DNA of 64,000 bases from Isochrysis galbana (taxonomy: Eukaryota > Haptophyta > Isochrysidales > Isochrysidaceae), in assembly GCA_018136815.1 (NCBI GenBank), contig CM030943.1, positions 148,046-212,045 on the forward strand. The letters are read 5' to 3'. Below, piece by piece: positions 16,897 through 26,172 of this stretch. Below the pieces are notes generated by a model. That model saw nothing but the letters and a program-made list of their open reading frames with translations, was not told the DNA's origin and did no database searches. Positions within the stretch are counted from its first letter, which is position 1. Each line of letters starts with the position of its first letter. Made by a program: the position numbers and the translations under genes.

Positions 16897-17753
16897 GATG
16901 GGTTGGTGCTTGTCTGATATAGGCTGCAGAAATTTTTTGCTCGCGTCTCCACTTTTGGTAGAAGTTAAAAAGTGGGTGGGTGGGTGGGTGGGTGGTGTCT
17001 ACCCTATGGCACAGAAAAAAAATTCTCGCGTCCCCACCCTTCGTGGACCGTCACCACCCCCTTCGTGGACCCTCCCCGCCCTTCCCCCGGCTGCGTGCGG
17101 CTGCGTGCGGCTGCGTGCGGCTGCGTGCGGCTGCGTGCGGCTGCGTGCGGCTGCGTGCGGCTGCGTGCGGGGCGCCTCTCTCAGGACACCTGCGGCACAC
17201 GCGGGACCACCTTCGTGGACCACACACACCACAGGTGCGCTGCGTCGATACATACATGCACCAACCGAAGAGCAGCAGAGACCGGGCGAGGCACGCAGGC
17301 GGGCAGGGCAGGCGGGCAGGCGGAACAGGCGAGGCAGGCGGAACAGGCGAGGCGGGACAGGCGAGGCGGGACAGGCGAGGCAGGACAGGCGGGGCAGGCG
17401 GGGGCGGGCGAGGCGGGCAGGACAGGACGTGCTGGTCCACGAAGGTGCTGGACATGAGGAGGTGCCAGAGGGGGACACACAGCAGTAGGGGAGGACATGA
17501 AACTATATTGCTAGCATGCGGAACCCTCCTTGCGCTAAACCACTTACCGTGCCCCACTGGTACGGCCGCCTGACCTCAGGGTCGCGCGATCGAACCCAGG
17601 TCGGACCTCACCTCTAGCTCAGCAATTTTTTTTCCTCGCGGCCCCAACCCTAACCCTAGCCCCGGACCACTAACCCTAATCTCGAATGACAGGCTTCAGA
17701 TGGGCCCCCTCGAGGCACTTCGATCTACTGTACCAAATCCCCCACTTCCTCTA
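16886..17753 (-). repeat. Right terminal inverted repeat of the PLV-like element
   Basis: Mirror copy of 8399-9274. The inner edge includes the start codon and first four codons of the minus-strand gene that ends at 16537. The 10-mer array is at 17091-17170 (eight units), the telomere-like runs at 17643-17679 and the tRNA-like segment at 17558-17615 on the plus strand. The near identity of the two copies implies recent integration or ongoing gene conversion between arms. Confidence 0.92.
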
Positions 17754-17760
17754 TCTACTC

Positions 17761-17867
17761 GCGCGCTTGCGCATAACGTCACTGTGAGTCACCAGCACCA
17801 TCTTTTGAAAAAAGCGCGCTTGCGCATAACGTCACTGTGAGTCACCAGCACCATCTTTTGAAAAAAG
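17761..17867. repeat. 54-bp tandem duplication beside the right PLV end
   Basis: The unit GCGCGCTTGCGCATAACGTC... ending in TTTTGAAAAAA occurs twice in direct tandem (about 17761-17814 and 17815-17867), starting eight bases outside the right end of the element. It lies in flanking DNA, so it may predate or result from the insertion. Confidence 0.85.
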
Positions 17868-18092
17868 AAGCACATGTCGGCCTAGATAGTGGCAGGGGGC
17901 AACTTTCATCTAGTTGGAGCAACTTCTAGAGGTTTAAGGCTCAAATTTTAAGCTTTCCAATAGAAATGGGGCCGTTTTGAGAAGCTCAAGCCTCTAAGAC
18001 TATAGTCCACATTGAATAAGTTTCGAGACCATACCCACCAGTTACCAGCGAGCCGCCCACGTGGTACTTCCGACTGCGCGTGAGTGAGAGAG
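17868..18092. other. Intergenic stretch, no gene seen
   Basis: AT-richer DNA (around 17940-17970) without recognisable coding or repeat structure. It may be the end of an unidentified repeat. Confidence 0.3.
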
Positions 18093-18239
18093 ATGCTAGT
18101 CAAGGGCACATTTGCGCTACTCATACTGGTGGCCCTGCAGCACGTGCGCCCCGCGGAGGGCGGCGGCCCGAGGCGGAGCGCGGCCGACCGACTCTACGCG
18201 CTGTGGAAGCAAGATGAGATGGCCCTCTTTGGCCGCTAA
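18093..18239 (+). CDS. Possible small secreted peptide (48 aa) or first exon
   Basis: ATG at 18093 opens a 48-codon frame. Its start, MLVKGTFALLILVALQHV, has the charge and hydrophobic core of a signal peptide, followed by a polar, Arg-rich remainder ending in a stop at 18237-18239. It could be a short secreted peptide or an exon of a longer plus-strand gene; no clear splice donor was chosen. It converges on the large minus-strand membrane protein gene. Support is limited to the signal-like start. Confidence 0.25.
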   Translation: MLVKGTFALLILVALQHVRPAEGGGPRRSAADRLYALWKQDEMALFGR

Positions 18240-18571
18240 AGATTCGATTCTATGAAGATAGATGCAACTGCAAGCATGCCTACAGCTAGTGGACCATCTT
18301 CGCACAGCATGATGCCCAATTTCAGCCCCTGTCATGGCACCAGGCTCGACAAGGGCCGCGAGATCGGCAACTCCGAGATGGAGTTGCGACATCGTTACAC
18401 GCCGTCGACGACGTTCGCGAGGGTGGATGCGAACATTGACGGCGAGGGCCGGCCAGATGGGCAGTACAACACCACCAAGGCGCCGGCGCCAGTCTCGTTG
18501 GCTACCGTCACTCCAAGCCGTGTGCACGAGCAACTTCGCACTCCTGTTTTCCTCGTCGATGAGTTGCTCCT

Positions 18572-21022
18572 TCAACCATAGCCATAGAACTCGTTGTTGC
18601 GCTGGGCAATAACTCTACTGACGTCGCAAAGAACCTCTGTGGGGTTGGAGCGATCGCATGACTTCCCTTTCTCCATGTCATCCAATATTTCATTGGTGCT
18701 TTGTTCCACCACAAGATCGAGGATAAACGCTGCGATCCCAAACACTTCCTGTTCGATGATGGTGATGTTCCGATCCTTCGCCAATGACCGCAAATGCGAC
18801 ACTCCTCCGGGTGCAAAGAGCTGCGTGAGAACATTGCCGCAGTCGCTCAGCCCCTGAAGCAGAGTGGCAGCAAAGGCACCTTCAAAGTACCCTGACCATG
18901 AGCCAACCGACGCGCCCTTCCCGGTTGCGGCCACAGCCCCCCCCCCTAACCCACCCAACCCAGTAGCGCCAGCGCCCATCGTCAAAGAAGTAGAACTGAC
19001 GGTGCCGACAGAAGCCGCTCCTTCGCCCGCCGCTGCCCCACCAGCCTCCACCATCGTGCTGGCAACAGCGGCATCCGCTACCGCCTGCGTGCTAGCAACA
19101 CCAGCAGTCTCCACCACCGCCGATGTAGCCACCGTCTCTGCTGTCGTCGCCGCCACATCCGCAATGACCACGGGCACCACGGTCTCCGTTGCTGTCACCC
19201 CCGCAGCCGCCGCGGCCGCCCCAGCCGCCCCTGCAGCAAGGACTCCCTCACCCGCACCCGCTAAGACCGCCGGGGCTGCGCCTGCAGCAAGGGCTCCCTC
19301 ACCCGCACCCGCTAAGACTGCTGGGGCCAGCAAAACACCAAGGCTTGCAATAATGGCCTCGCCTGCTGTTGCACCTCCGGCGGCCTCAACTGTCGCCACT
19401 GTTGTAACAGCAGCACCCGTAACTAGAAACAGCGTCTTCCTTCCATGCGGCAAGATTGTATGCGATGTCGGGCAACAGTGTCCAAAGCAGGCAGATCCAT
19501 CGTCCTTGGCATATCGCTGCCAAAACGAAATCGAAGTGCCTGGACAAGGGTAGGAGGACGTCCACTGGCAATCGCAGCTGTATGGCGCCGCCGGGGGCGG
19601 CAGGGGCGGCAGAGCAGGTGGCCGAAGCAGATGTTCGGGGAAGTCGAGCTCGGGCATGCTCAAGATGGCTTTTGGAAGTGACAAGCCCAATACCACGACC
19701 ATGGACAACCATATCGAGCAGCAAAACGTTTTGCACCGAATTTTGCCACACGCGGGACTTGCAATGTCTGTCTTGCCCTCATGTATTTTGCCACACGCGG
19801 GACGTGCAATGTCTGTCTTGCCCTCAGGTACAGCTCCATCATGGTCATCGTTGAGCGGAGAAAACCCACGAGGTTGGCAAAAAAGTAGCCACGACTCGCA
19901 TACACCGCGGAAACAATACTGTATGGACGTGCCGGCGAGCCAAGGTACAATTAGCATGGCGAGCGCCGCAGCCAACATTGGACCCAGCATGAGAGCGCTG
20001 CATGTGGTGTATGCCAACCTCGGGTTGAGTAGCGTGCGGAAAGCAGACATTGCATAAAAGGCTTCGACCGCGACAATGATGCCCACCATCAGACGGACGC
20101 GACGCGTTAGCTTATCTTGGTCGAATACGGTCTTCAATTCATTTGCAGCTGCCTCCCTCATGAATGCCGAATAGTTTGCGAGCATTACGGCCAACAATAT
20201 GTTCAGGACGATGGTCAGTGCTCGAATGGCCACGTAGTAGGAGTGGTTTGTAGAGACGAGCGGCAAGAATGAGATTGGGCAGGGGTCGTGCTTGAGTGCG
20301 GTCATATCAGTGCACTGTTGTCCAATCGCCCCGGCTAGTACTACCGAGACTATGAAAATGGGCCAGAGACAACTGGGTGGAGTACTGCAGTTGGGCAGAC
20401 CATCAGACGTGGGCATGCCGAAACAACGAGGCACGTGATTAGATATTTGACCAACTTTCTGCGGCGGGACACAACTGGGTAGAGTAGTCCATTTAGGCTG
20501 ACAATGAGACGTGAGCATGCCGAAACGACGGAGCACGCGAGCAAATAGCCTACGACCTTTCTGCGGAATGAGCTGTGTGACCTCGTCGACGATCAGGTCG
20601 CGGAGCTGTTTGACTGGTTCCATGTGCCCTCCATGCCCCTTGGACACTTCAGCTTGGCTAGGCCGCAAACCAGAAACCATTTTGAGTTGGCGGGGGAGAG
20701 GGGGGGGGGAAGAGAGAGAGGGAGAGAGAGAGAGAGAGGCAGGGTCAGACGTCGGCATGCCGACGCAACGAGGCACGTGATTAGATATTTGACCAACTTT
20801 CTGCGGCGGGACACAACTGGGTAGAGTAGTCCATTTAGGCTGACAATGAGACGTGAGCATGCCGAAACGACGGAGCACGCGAGCAAATAGCTTACAACCT
20901 TTCTGCGGAATGAGCTGTGTGACCTCGTCGACGGTCAGGTCGCGGAGCTGTTTGACTGGTTCCATGTGCCCTCCATGCCCCTTGGACACTTCAGCTTGGC
21001 TAGGCCGCAAACCAGAAACCAT
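18572..21022 (-). CDS. Alanine-rich multi-pass membrane protein, unknown, with duplicated N-terminus
   Basis: A long minus-strand frame of 816 codons. The first ~220 residues are two tandem copies of a ~113-residue segment (MEPVKQLRDL, DEVTQLIPQKG, LRRFGMLTSHCQPKW), which reflects a DNA duplication and may not be translated. After that come hydrophobic spans (LWPIFIVSVVLAGAIG, ALTIVLNILLAVMLA, LMVGIIVAVEAFYA, MLAAALAMLIVPWLA), a short Cys-bearing repeat (EGKTDIA-PACGKI twice), and a Cys-rich loop. A long Ala/Gly/Val tract follows that includes the direct repeat APAVLAGAGEG. The C-terminus (NVLTQLFAPGG ... VIAQRNNEF) is of normal complexity. Introns are possible. I recognise no family; a cell-surface or endomembrane protein is likely. 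Confidence 0.5.
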   Translation of the reverse strand: MVSGLRPSQAEVSKGHGGHMEPVKQLRDLTVDEVTQLIPQKGCKLFARVLRRFGMLTSHCQPKWTTLPSCVPPQKVGQISNHVPRCVGMPTSDPASLSLSPSLSSPPPLPRQLKMVSGLRPSQAEVSKGHGGHMEPVKQLRDLIVDEVTQLIPQKGRRLFARVLRRFGMLTSHCQPKWTTLPSCVPPQKVGQISNHVPRCFGMPTSDGLPNCSTPPSCLWPIFIVSVVLAGAIGQQCTDMTALKHDPCPISFLPLVSTNHSYYVAIRALTIVLNILLAVMLANYSAFMREAAANELKTVFDQDKLTRRVRLMVGIIVAVEAFYAMSAFRTLLNPRLAYTTCSALMLGPMLAAALAMLIVPWLAGTSIQYCFRGVCESWLLFCQPRGFSPLNDDHDGAVPEGKTDIARPACGKIHEGKTDIASPACGKIRCKTFCCSIWLSMVVVLGLSLPKAILSMPELDFPEHLLRPPALPPLPPPAAPYSCDCQWTSSYPCPGTSISFWQRYAKDDGSACFGHCCPTSHTILPHGRKTLFLVTGAAVTTVATVEAAGGATAGEAIIASLGVLLAPAVLAGAGEGALAAGAAPAVLAGAGEGVLAAGAAGAAAAAAGVTATETVVPVVIADVAATTAETVATSAVVETAGVASTQAVADAAVASTMVEAGGAAAGEGAASVGTVSSTSLTMGAGATGLGGLGGGAVAATGKGASVGSWSGYFEGAFAATLLQGLSDCGNVLTQLFAPGGVSHLRSLAKDRNITIIEQEVFGIAAFILDLVVEQSTNEILDDMEKGKSCDRSNPTEVLCDVSRVIAQRNNEFYGYG

Positions 21023-21040
21023 TTCGAGTGGGGGAGGGGG
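20406..21040. repeat. Tandem duplication, ~338-bp period
   Basis: The block 20406-20705 recurs at 20745-21040 with few differences. Between and after the copies lie GA-rich microsatellites (20690-20740, 21025-21270), so the second copy was probably made by slippage or unequal exchange at those tracts. It duplicates the N-terminal coding segment of the membrane-protein gene, including a potential start codon in each copy. Confidence 0.85.
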
Positions 21041-21140
21041 AGGTGGGGGGGAGAGGGAGAGGGAGGGAGAGAGGGAGGGAGGGGGAGAGAAGGGGGGGGG
21101 GGAGGGGGGAGAGGGAGAGAGAGGGACAGGGAGGGAGAGG

Positions 21141-21176
<36 letters not shown>

Positions 21177-21203
21177 GAGGGAAGGAGGGAGAGAGAGCGA
21201 GAG

Positions 21204-21257
<54 letters not shown>

Positions 21258-21375
21258 CGAGCTCCTCCCTACCAGTAGAGGCTGCCGCTTCGTGGACAAG
21301 ACGCCGCCCCCCCCTCCCCCCCCCCCCCTCTCTCTCTCACTCTCTCTCTCCCCCTCCCCCCTCTCTCCCCCGCAG
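21025..21375. repeat. GA/CT microsatellite block
   Basis: (GA)n with interruptions, including one long uninterrupted run ending at about 21254, then C-runs and (CT)n at 21300-21370. Frames on either strand here are artefacts. Confidence 0.9.
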
Positions 21376-22315
21376 CAAGCCCGCCCGCAACCACCCCCAG
21401 CCTGCCCGGGGCCAGTACATGGTCCAAGGCCGTGACTCTCGAGCCGATGGGCAGCTCGCATTCCGTTGGAACATGGGTCAGACTCGGTTGAGCCATCCAA
21501 TGGGCATGTTACATTTAAAAATGTGAAGCAAGTAGGCGAGGGCGCAGAAGGTGGAGCAGGAGAGCCACATTGAGGGGGCCTCTTGTTGGGACCTTCTTGA
21601 GCCCTGCAAAAACCCTCTACAGTATGGGTGCACCATTAAGAAAACAGGACTCCAAAGCTTCTAAAGCTTTCTTGCCCCCACCGGGCTCCGCCCGGGGGTT
21701 TCTTATTTGAGGTTTCTTAGGGGCGGGGTGGGGGTGGGGGGGGGGTTCTTATTTCTTGCGGAGACGAAAGTCGAGTGCGCCCTCCCCCCCCGCCCGCGCC
21801 CCCCCCCCCCCGCGCGCCGTGGCCCCAACAAACTCCGCCCCCAAATGCCCTCGCTCGTCGCCATGGTCTTGGGACTGAGGGAGCTGTTCGGCACCCCTCC
21901 CGGCGGGCAGCTCACTAAGGACGTCGCAAAGATGCGACGCGAAATGGGCTTGCCCGCCGCAGGCTCGCTCCTGCAGCAGGTGGAGGAGTTGTGGAATATC
22001 ACTGGTTTGGGAGGCAGCCCCCCCCCCGAAGAGCGTCGGAGCCGGCAGCTCCCCCCCCCCCCCAAACCAGCCCTGCGACCGGGAGGAAGGGGGGACGAGT
22101 GCGACGCACGGCGGCACAGGACGCACGGCAGCAACTTCTCGGCTCGCCCAGCAAACTCGGCGGGGAGGAGATGCGGGCCAACAGACGGGGACGAAGAGGA
22201 AGAGGGCGGCAACGAGCGCTGCAGTAGTGGACCCGAAGCAGGCGACCCTTTTGACGACTATGCCGATGGCGACGAGAATCTACGTGACGTCGGCGGCCCT
22301 AGGGGTAAATAGAAA

Positions 22316-22425
22316 TATGCAGTTTTTTTGGCCAAAATATGCAGTGCATATATGCAAAATATGCAGAAAAAACACCCCAAATATGCAGCAAAATATGCAA
22401 AATATGCAAAATATGCGGTGGGCGA
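22316..22425. repeat. ATATGCA subterminal-type repeats
   Basis: About nine copies of ATATGCA or AATATGCAA in 110 bases, just beyond the 3' end of the minus-strand hAT fragment (22648-23160). The position fits the subterminal repeat region of that hAT element. Confidence 0.6.
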
Positions 22426-22647
22426 CCACGAGCGGCGGCGGCGCGGCGGCGCCCACATAGCTTATAGCTTATTTGCGTAGAACAAGAATGACCAAGAGCA
22501 ACTATATAGGCCCCCATCCTCCCTGTCTAGCTCCCTACCTAGCCCATACCCACACCATATCTCACTAACCCACACACATAAATGCTTAATTAGTTAGCCA
22601 TAAGCAATTGTTCATTGTTCAACAACGACATTTTAGATTGAGAAGTA

Positions 22648-23160
22648 TCACTCTCCCCGCTCGTGCTTGCGCTTATTGCGATTGAACCGCAACATGAGAG
22701 ACGCAGACACTTGGTCCTGGAGGGAGGTACCTCTCGAGGATGGAAACATGCATGCAAGCAAAGAAAAGACACGCTCACATGAAGCTGAATTGGGACTGAG
22801 GCACAAGACAATCCTCGCAGCAGCAGCCCATGCCGGGAACTGGCCCTTATGAGATCGCCACCATGCCAACACATGTTTGGTGAATTGAACAACATCTGAT
22901 TCGTCCATGTCGACGTTCCGACAAGCTGCAACATACATAGGTAGTTCATTGAGCAAACTCTAGAGAGAGATGTCCGCCAAAGGGGGAAGGGAGGATAGTT
23001 GTTGCACCCACAGCGCGTCTATCTGTGATTGAGCGCGAGCAACGTACGCGGGATTGAATGCACGCAAGAGACCCGTGATCCGATGTCGTTGGTCTTTGCA
23101 CACATAGGGACGAGCACAGTTGTCCGTCAGCCGGTCTTCCAAATAAGTGAGAGGCGGATG
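22648..23160 (-). pseudogene. hAT transposase C-terminal fragment (dimerisation domain)
   Basis: The minus strand reads GLLRAFNPAYVARAQSQID, then LLNELPMYVAACRNVD, WWRSHKGQFPAWAAAARIVL, SPNSASCERVFSLLACMF and LMLRFNRNKRKHERGE before a stop. This is the hAT C-terminal dimerisation region in its usual order (aromatic WW, SA-x-CERVFS, LMLR-NRNKR). One in-frame stop interrupts it near 22960. The catalytic core is missing. It lies inside the Tigger-like element, opposite to that element's transposase. Confidence 0.8.
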
Positions 23161-23183
23161 AGGCGGCGGCTGCTGAGGCTCGG

Positions 23184-24793
23184 ATGAGGCGGAGAGAACG
23201 AGAGTGCTACAGGCGCATGAGTTTCGACGAGAATGGAGGTGTAGGTGAGGGGAGGCGGGGCTCCCATCGTAGGCACCAGTACACCGTGAAGGAAAAGTTG
23301 ATGCTCCTTGATGTCTTCGACAAGGTTGCACAGGACCCGACGTGCGCGAATAAACTCCACGCGTTCAACTCGCACCCCCGTGCGCGTGGCGCCCCGTACA
23401 CGACGGTCTCCAAGTGGTCGAAGGATGCCGAGCGGCGAAAGATCTACGTGGCGGCGTCCAAGAAGTACGCGACGTCATTGCTCCGCATCGACAAGACGTC
23501 AAGGCTAAGGCTGGGTTAAGCCCGTTAACAAGTTAATACCATTAATACCCAGTAATGGGCAACATCTGACCTGTTAACACCCAGCCCAAAACTAAACCTG
23601 TTAGTGTGCTGAGTTTGGGCCCTCTGAGAAACTCAAAATTGCCCGTTATTGTACCATTAATGGGCACGTGTGGGAGGGGCTCCGAGCACCAGCAGTTGAC
23701 CTCGCGTTGGGCGCTGGAGGCATAGGAGCGTTCAGAGCGGCCGCGCTCCGCGCGCACCACCAACTTATCGAAATGTAGATAGTAACTATAGATGCGGTAC
23801 ATAGATAGCATTCATCCTCTTACGAGCACTACACACTACACTATGCACGAGAGCCACACACCAAGACACCACACACGCCGTGTGCCGTGTCGATATCGAT
23901 ATCACTCGGTGTTCTGACTAGCAAACAAAGACGCCTCTAGAGTAGTATCCTTCGCAGATTTTTGTAGATCACCGTGCATTTTCCCTGCGGCCGAGAACAC
24001 ACGCTCCACCCCTGCGGTCAACGCCGGCGAAGCTAGGAATTGCTTGGCCATTTTGGCGCCTTGCGCTTCGATGGCGGTCCGCGCTTACCCATGAGCGCGT
24101 CGGCGTCGGGGGGGGGGGGAGGGGCAGGGCGCAGGTAAGGGGGGGGACAGCTCCCGGCGTCGGGGGGCGGTGGGAGGGGAGGGGGGAAGGGAATCCCGCC
24201 CCAAACATGTATTCCAACGTTGGGGTAACAGCTTGTAATGGGTTTAACCTGTTAATGGCCACTAACAGGGTATTAACACCCCTAAAACAACCTGTGAACA
24301 CCCAAGAAAAAACTCAACCTGTTAATGTGCTGACCTTGAAAAACTACTAATGGGTTTCCAAAAAACTTGCCTGTTAATGGTCAGCCCTAGCCTTGCAAGA
24401 CGTCGAGGCGCACGGGTCGTTTCGCCGAGATGGAAAAGGAGTTGTACGGCATGTTCAAGGAGCGTCGGGCACGCGCGCGGAAGACATCTGCGCGCTGGAT
24501 TGTGCACATGGCCCGCCACCTCATGCGAACAAAGCACGCTTCAGCTTTGCGAGATGGCCAGACGTTCCTTGCTGGGCCGGGTTGGTTGCGTCGCTTCTCT
24601 CGGCGTTGGCGAATCTGTCGGCACGACAGAGTCAGCCAAGTGGGTGTTTGTCGAGCCAGTGTCCCGTGTTCAGGATGGTGCGGGTGAGGAGAGTGACATT
24701 GAGAGCGCGAACCAAGCCTTGGAGTTGGAGTGTACCCCGCAACGCCTGGCTGACCTACTTCCGAGTGATAGCGAGAGTGATGGTGAATTGTAG
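23184..24793 (+). pseudogene. Tigger-like transposase (CENP-B HTH part), split by a hAT MITE and lacking its DDE core
   Basis: The first piece (23184-23499) encodes an N-terminal HTH: RRHQYTVKEKLMLLDVFDK and WSKDAERRKIYVAASKKYA. The reading then resumes after the MITE at 24404 as GRFAEMEKELYGMFKERRAR, KTSARWIVHMARHLM and GPGWLRRFSRRW, which is the CENP-B/Tc5 second HTH. Removing the MITE and one target copy restores the frame across the junction. After ~24620 the DDE catalytic domain is absent; another frame then gives an acidic C-terminal tail (PQRLADLLPSDSESDGEL) ending at 24793. So this copy lost its catalytic core and was later hit by the MITE. Confidence 0.75.
23500..24395. mobile_element. 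hAT MITE, 896 bp, with perfect 8-bp target duplication
   Basis: The termini are CAAGGCTAAGGCTG (left) and the reverse complement of CAAGGCTAGGGCTG (right), matching 13 of 14. The direct 8-mer CAAGACGT flanks both sides (23492-23499 and 24396-24403). The interior near both ends is rich in TGTTAAC, TTAATGG and CCTGTTAATG motifs, and no transposase is present. Terminal sequence and 8-bp duplication are diagnostic of the hAT superfamily. Confidence 0.88.
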
Positions 24794-25473
24794 GTTCAGT
24801 TGCATCGTATGTCGTATGTATGTAATATGTAATATGTATGCACATGCAACATGTAGTATGTGCTCTATGCTCTATGCACATACATGTACACGGGCGCGCC
24901 GGCCTTATTGGAGCGACACGGCTAGCGGGCGCGGGCTCGTCCTCTCATCGTCGCATGGCGCCCGCGCCCGCGCGGGCGCGTCCGCGCGCCCGCCCCCGTG
25001 CGGGGCGGCAGGCGCGCCCGCGCGGCGGGCCGCGCTGTGCGCGGCCGGCGGCCGGGAAGGGGGGTTTCTTAGCCGGAGTTTCTTAGCTGGGGGTCGAGCC
25101 ACAGGCTCGACCCCCAGTTTCTTACCGGGTCGGCGGCCAATTTCATGTTAAGCTTACTTAATGCTGGGGTTTCTTAATGATGCACCCATACTGCATGCCT
25201 ACAAATAGTGCTGTCAAACAGCTATTTTCTAAGGGTGAAAATTGACCAAGTTAAAATTCAGGTTTCATCACGAGATTTTTTGCATAAAGTGATTGTATAG
25301 GTGTAACTAGCACACATCCGGGAAACTTTGGGCCTCAGACCCCCCACGGTAGCCCCCAAAGCGACGGGAAACAAGAAAACGCGTAAACAGGCCAGAAGAG
25401 GAGGTGAATGAGGCTTCCTTGAGTGGGTTTACTTCAGCGTGGCGCCACCCTCCTTGGCGTGGCGCGAGAAAGG

Positions 25474-25764
25474 TCAGAAGCCACTGGACTTCAGCGTCAG
25501 CGTCCCACAGAACGAGGTGTAGTCGTTGAGCTCCTCCTTGACTCGCCCATCCAGGTACAGGTGAATTCGCCACATGCAGGAGTAGTAGTACCAGGTGGCA
25601 TCGCACTTGCGCGACTGCAGCGAGTCCAGGATCTGCTTGCATTCGAACTCGCGCTGCGGCTTGACGAGCGGCGCGAGGATCAGGAGGCACATGACGCGTC
25701 CGACCCCGTTGCCCCACAAGAAGGTGAGCATCTTGAGCCGGCCCGTGTGCTTGAGCTCGAGTGT
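25474..25764 (-). CDS. Possible terminal exon of an unknown gene
   Basis: Following a plausible acceptor (CTCGCTAG at 25765-25772), the minus strand encodes about 96 residues to a stop: LELKHTGRLKMLTFLWGNGV, PLVKPQREFECKQILDSL, WYYYSCMWRIHLYLDG and KEELNDYTSFCGTLTLKSSG. The composition is that of a normal protein, unlike shadow frames. Upstream (to ~25890) another open segment containing KQKHLEARDALLNAIG could be the preceding exon, but no donor gives a clean join. It sits between transposon ends, so it may be a captured or displaced host exon. I do not recognise it. Confidence 0.35.
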   Translation of the reverse strand, partial: TLELKHTGRLKMLTFLWGNGVGRVMCLLILAPLVKPQREFECKQILDSLQSRKCDATWYYYSCMWRIHLYLDGRVKEELNDYTSFCGTLTLKSSGF

Positions 25765-25998
25765 CTAGCGAGAGAACAACAGACAATAACAGGTGCGCCA
25801 TCTGCGTGGGGAGGGTGACTGCGCCGATGGCGTTGAGGAGCGCGTCGCGCGCTTCGAGGTGCTTCTGCTTCCATCGCATTGCGTCGACCATGGGCAACCT
25901 CCATGAGGCGCTGTGCGGATCCACGAGCCGAGCGATATGTGGCGAGGGCTAACGAGCCTCAGCCGGAGATCATAAAATCCAGCTGGAGACCATAAACA

Positions 25999-26172
25999 GC
26001 TACAGTGCCCATTAATGGTACAATAACGGGCAATTTTGAGTTTCTCAGAGGGCCCAAACTCAGCACATTAACAGGTTTAGTTTTGGGCCGGGTGTTAACA
26101 GGTCAGATGTTGCCCATTACTGGGTATTAATGGTATTAACTTGTTAACGGGCTTAACCCAGCCCTAGCCTTG
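25999..26172. mobile_element. Solo terminus of the hAT MITE family (inverted relative to 23500-24395)
   Basis: About 165 bases are the near-perfect reverse complement of 23500-23675, ending in CAGCCCTAGCCTTG at 26172. The other end of this copy was not found, so it is truncated or was rearranged with the neighbouring insertion. Confidence 0.8.

Larger units (their letters stand above)
8399..17753. mobile_element. Endogenous Polinton-like virus (PLV) derivative with long terminal inverted repeats
   Basis: A 9.36-kb unit bounded by inverted repeats of about 870 bp. The interior is visibly less GC-rich than the flanks and has compact, mostly minus-strand genes separated by short A/T-rich gaps. 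Contents in order: TV-Pol-like polymerase (+), three unknown genes (-), penton-like capsid protein (-), lipase (+), a small basic protein of NCLDV/PLV type (-), a putative ssDNA-binding-like protein (-) and an unknown gene (-). TV-Pol, lipase and penton together point to the PLV/virophage/Polinton group. Major capsid protein, packaging ATPase, protease and integrase were searched for by eye and not found. Three gene ends look like deletion junctions, so this is probably a defective or non-autonomous form. Both outer flanks read CGCGCG, a possible 6-bp target duplication. Confidence 0.82.
21620..25193 (+). mobile_element. Tigger/pogo-like DNA transposon (composite, decayed)
   Basis: The left terminus CAGTATGGGTGCACCATTAA and the right terminus (reverse complement CAGTATGGGTGCATCATTAA) match at 19 of 20 bases and both continue GAAA. 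Both ends carry TTTCTTA repeats just inside. The left flank is TA, as expected for this superfamily; the right flank reads CA, so the duplication is imperfect. Inside are a CENP-B-type transposase relic on the plus strand, a hAT fragment on the minus strand and a hAT MITE. The GC-rich frame at 21707-22312 is not convincing as a gene. Confidence 0.65.

Noticed and set aside
21707-22312. Plus-strand 201-codon frame inside the Tigger-like element
   Set aside because: Starts in G-runs, contains Pro/Gly/Glu low-complexity and no transposase motif; unsupported as a gene.
25307-25924. 205-codon minus-strand frame as a single gene
   Set aside because: Its second half is Ala/Arg/Leu/His monotony in the wrong phase for the ordered exon at 25474-25764.
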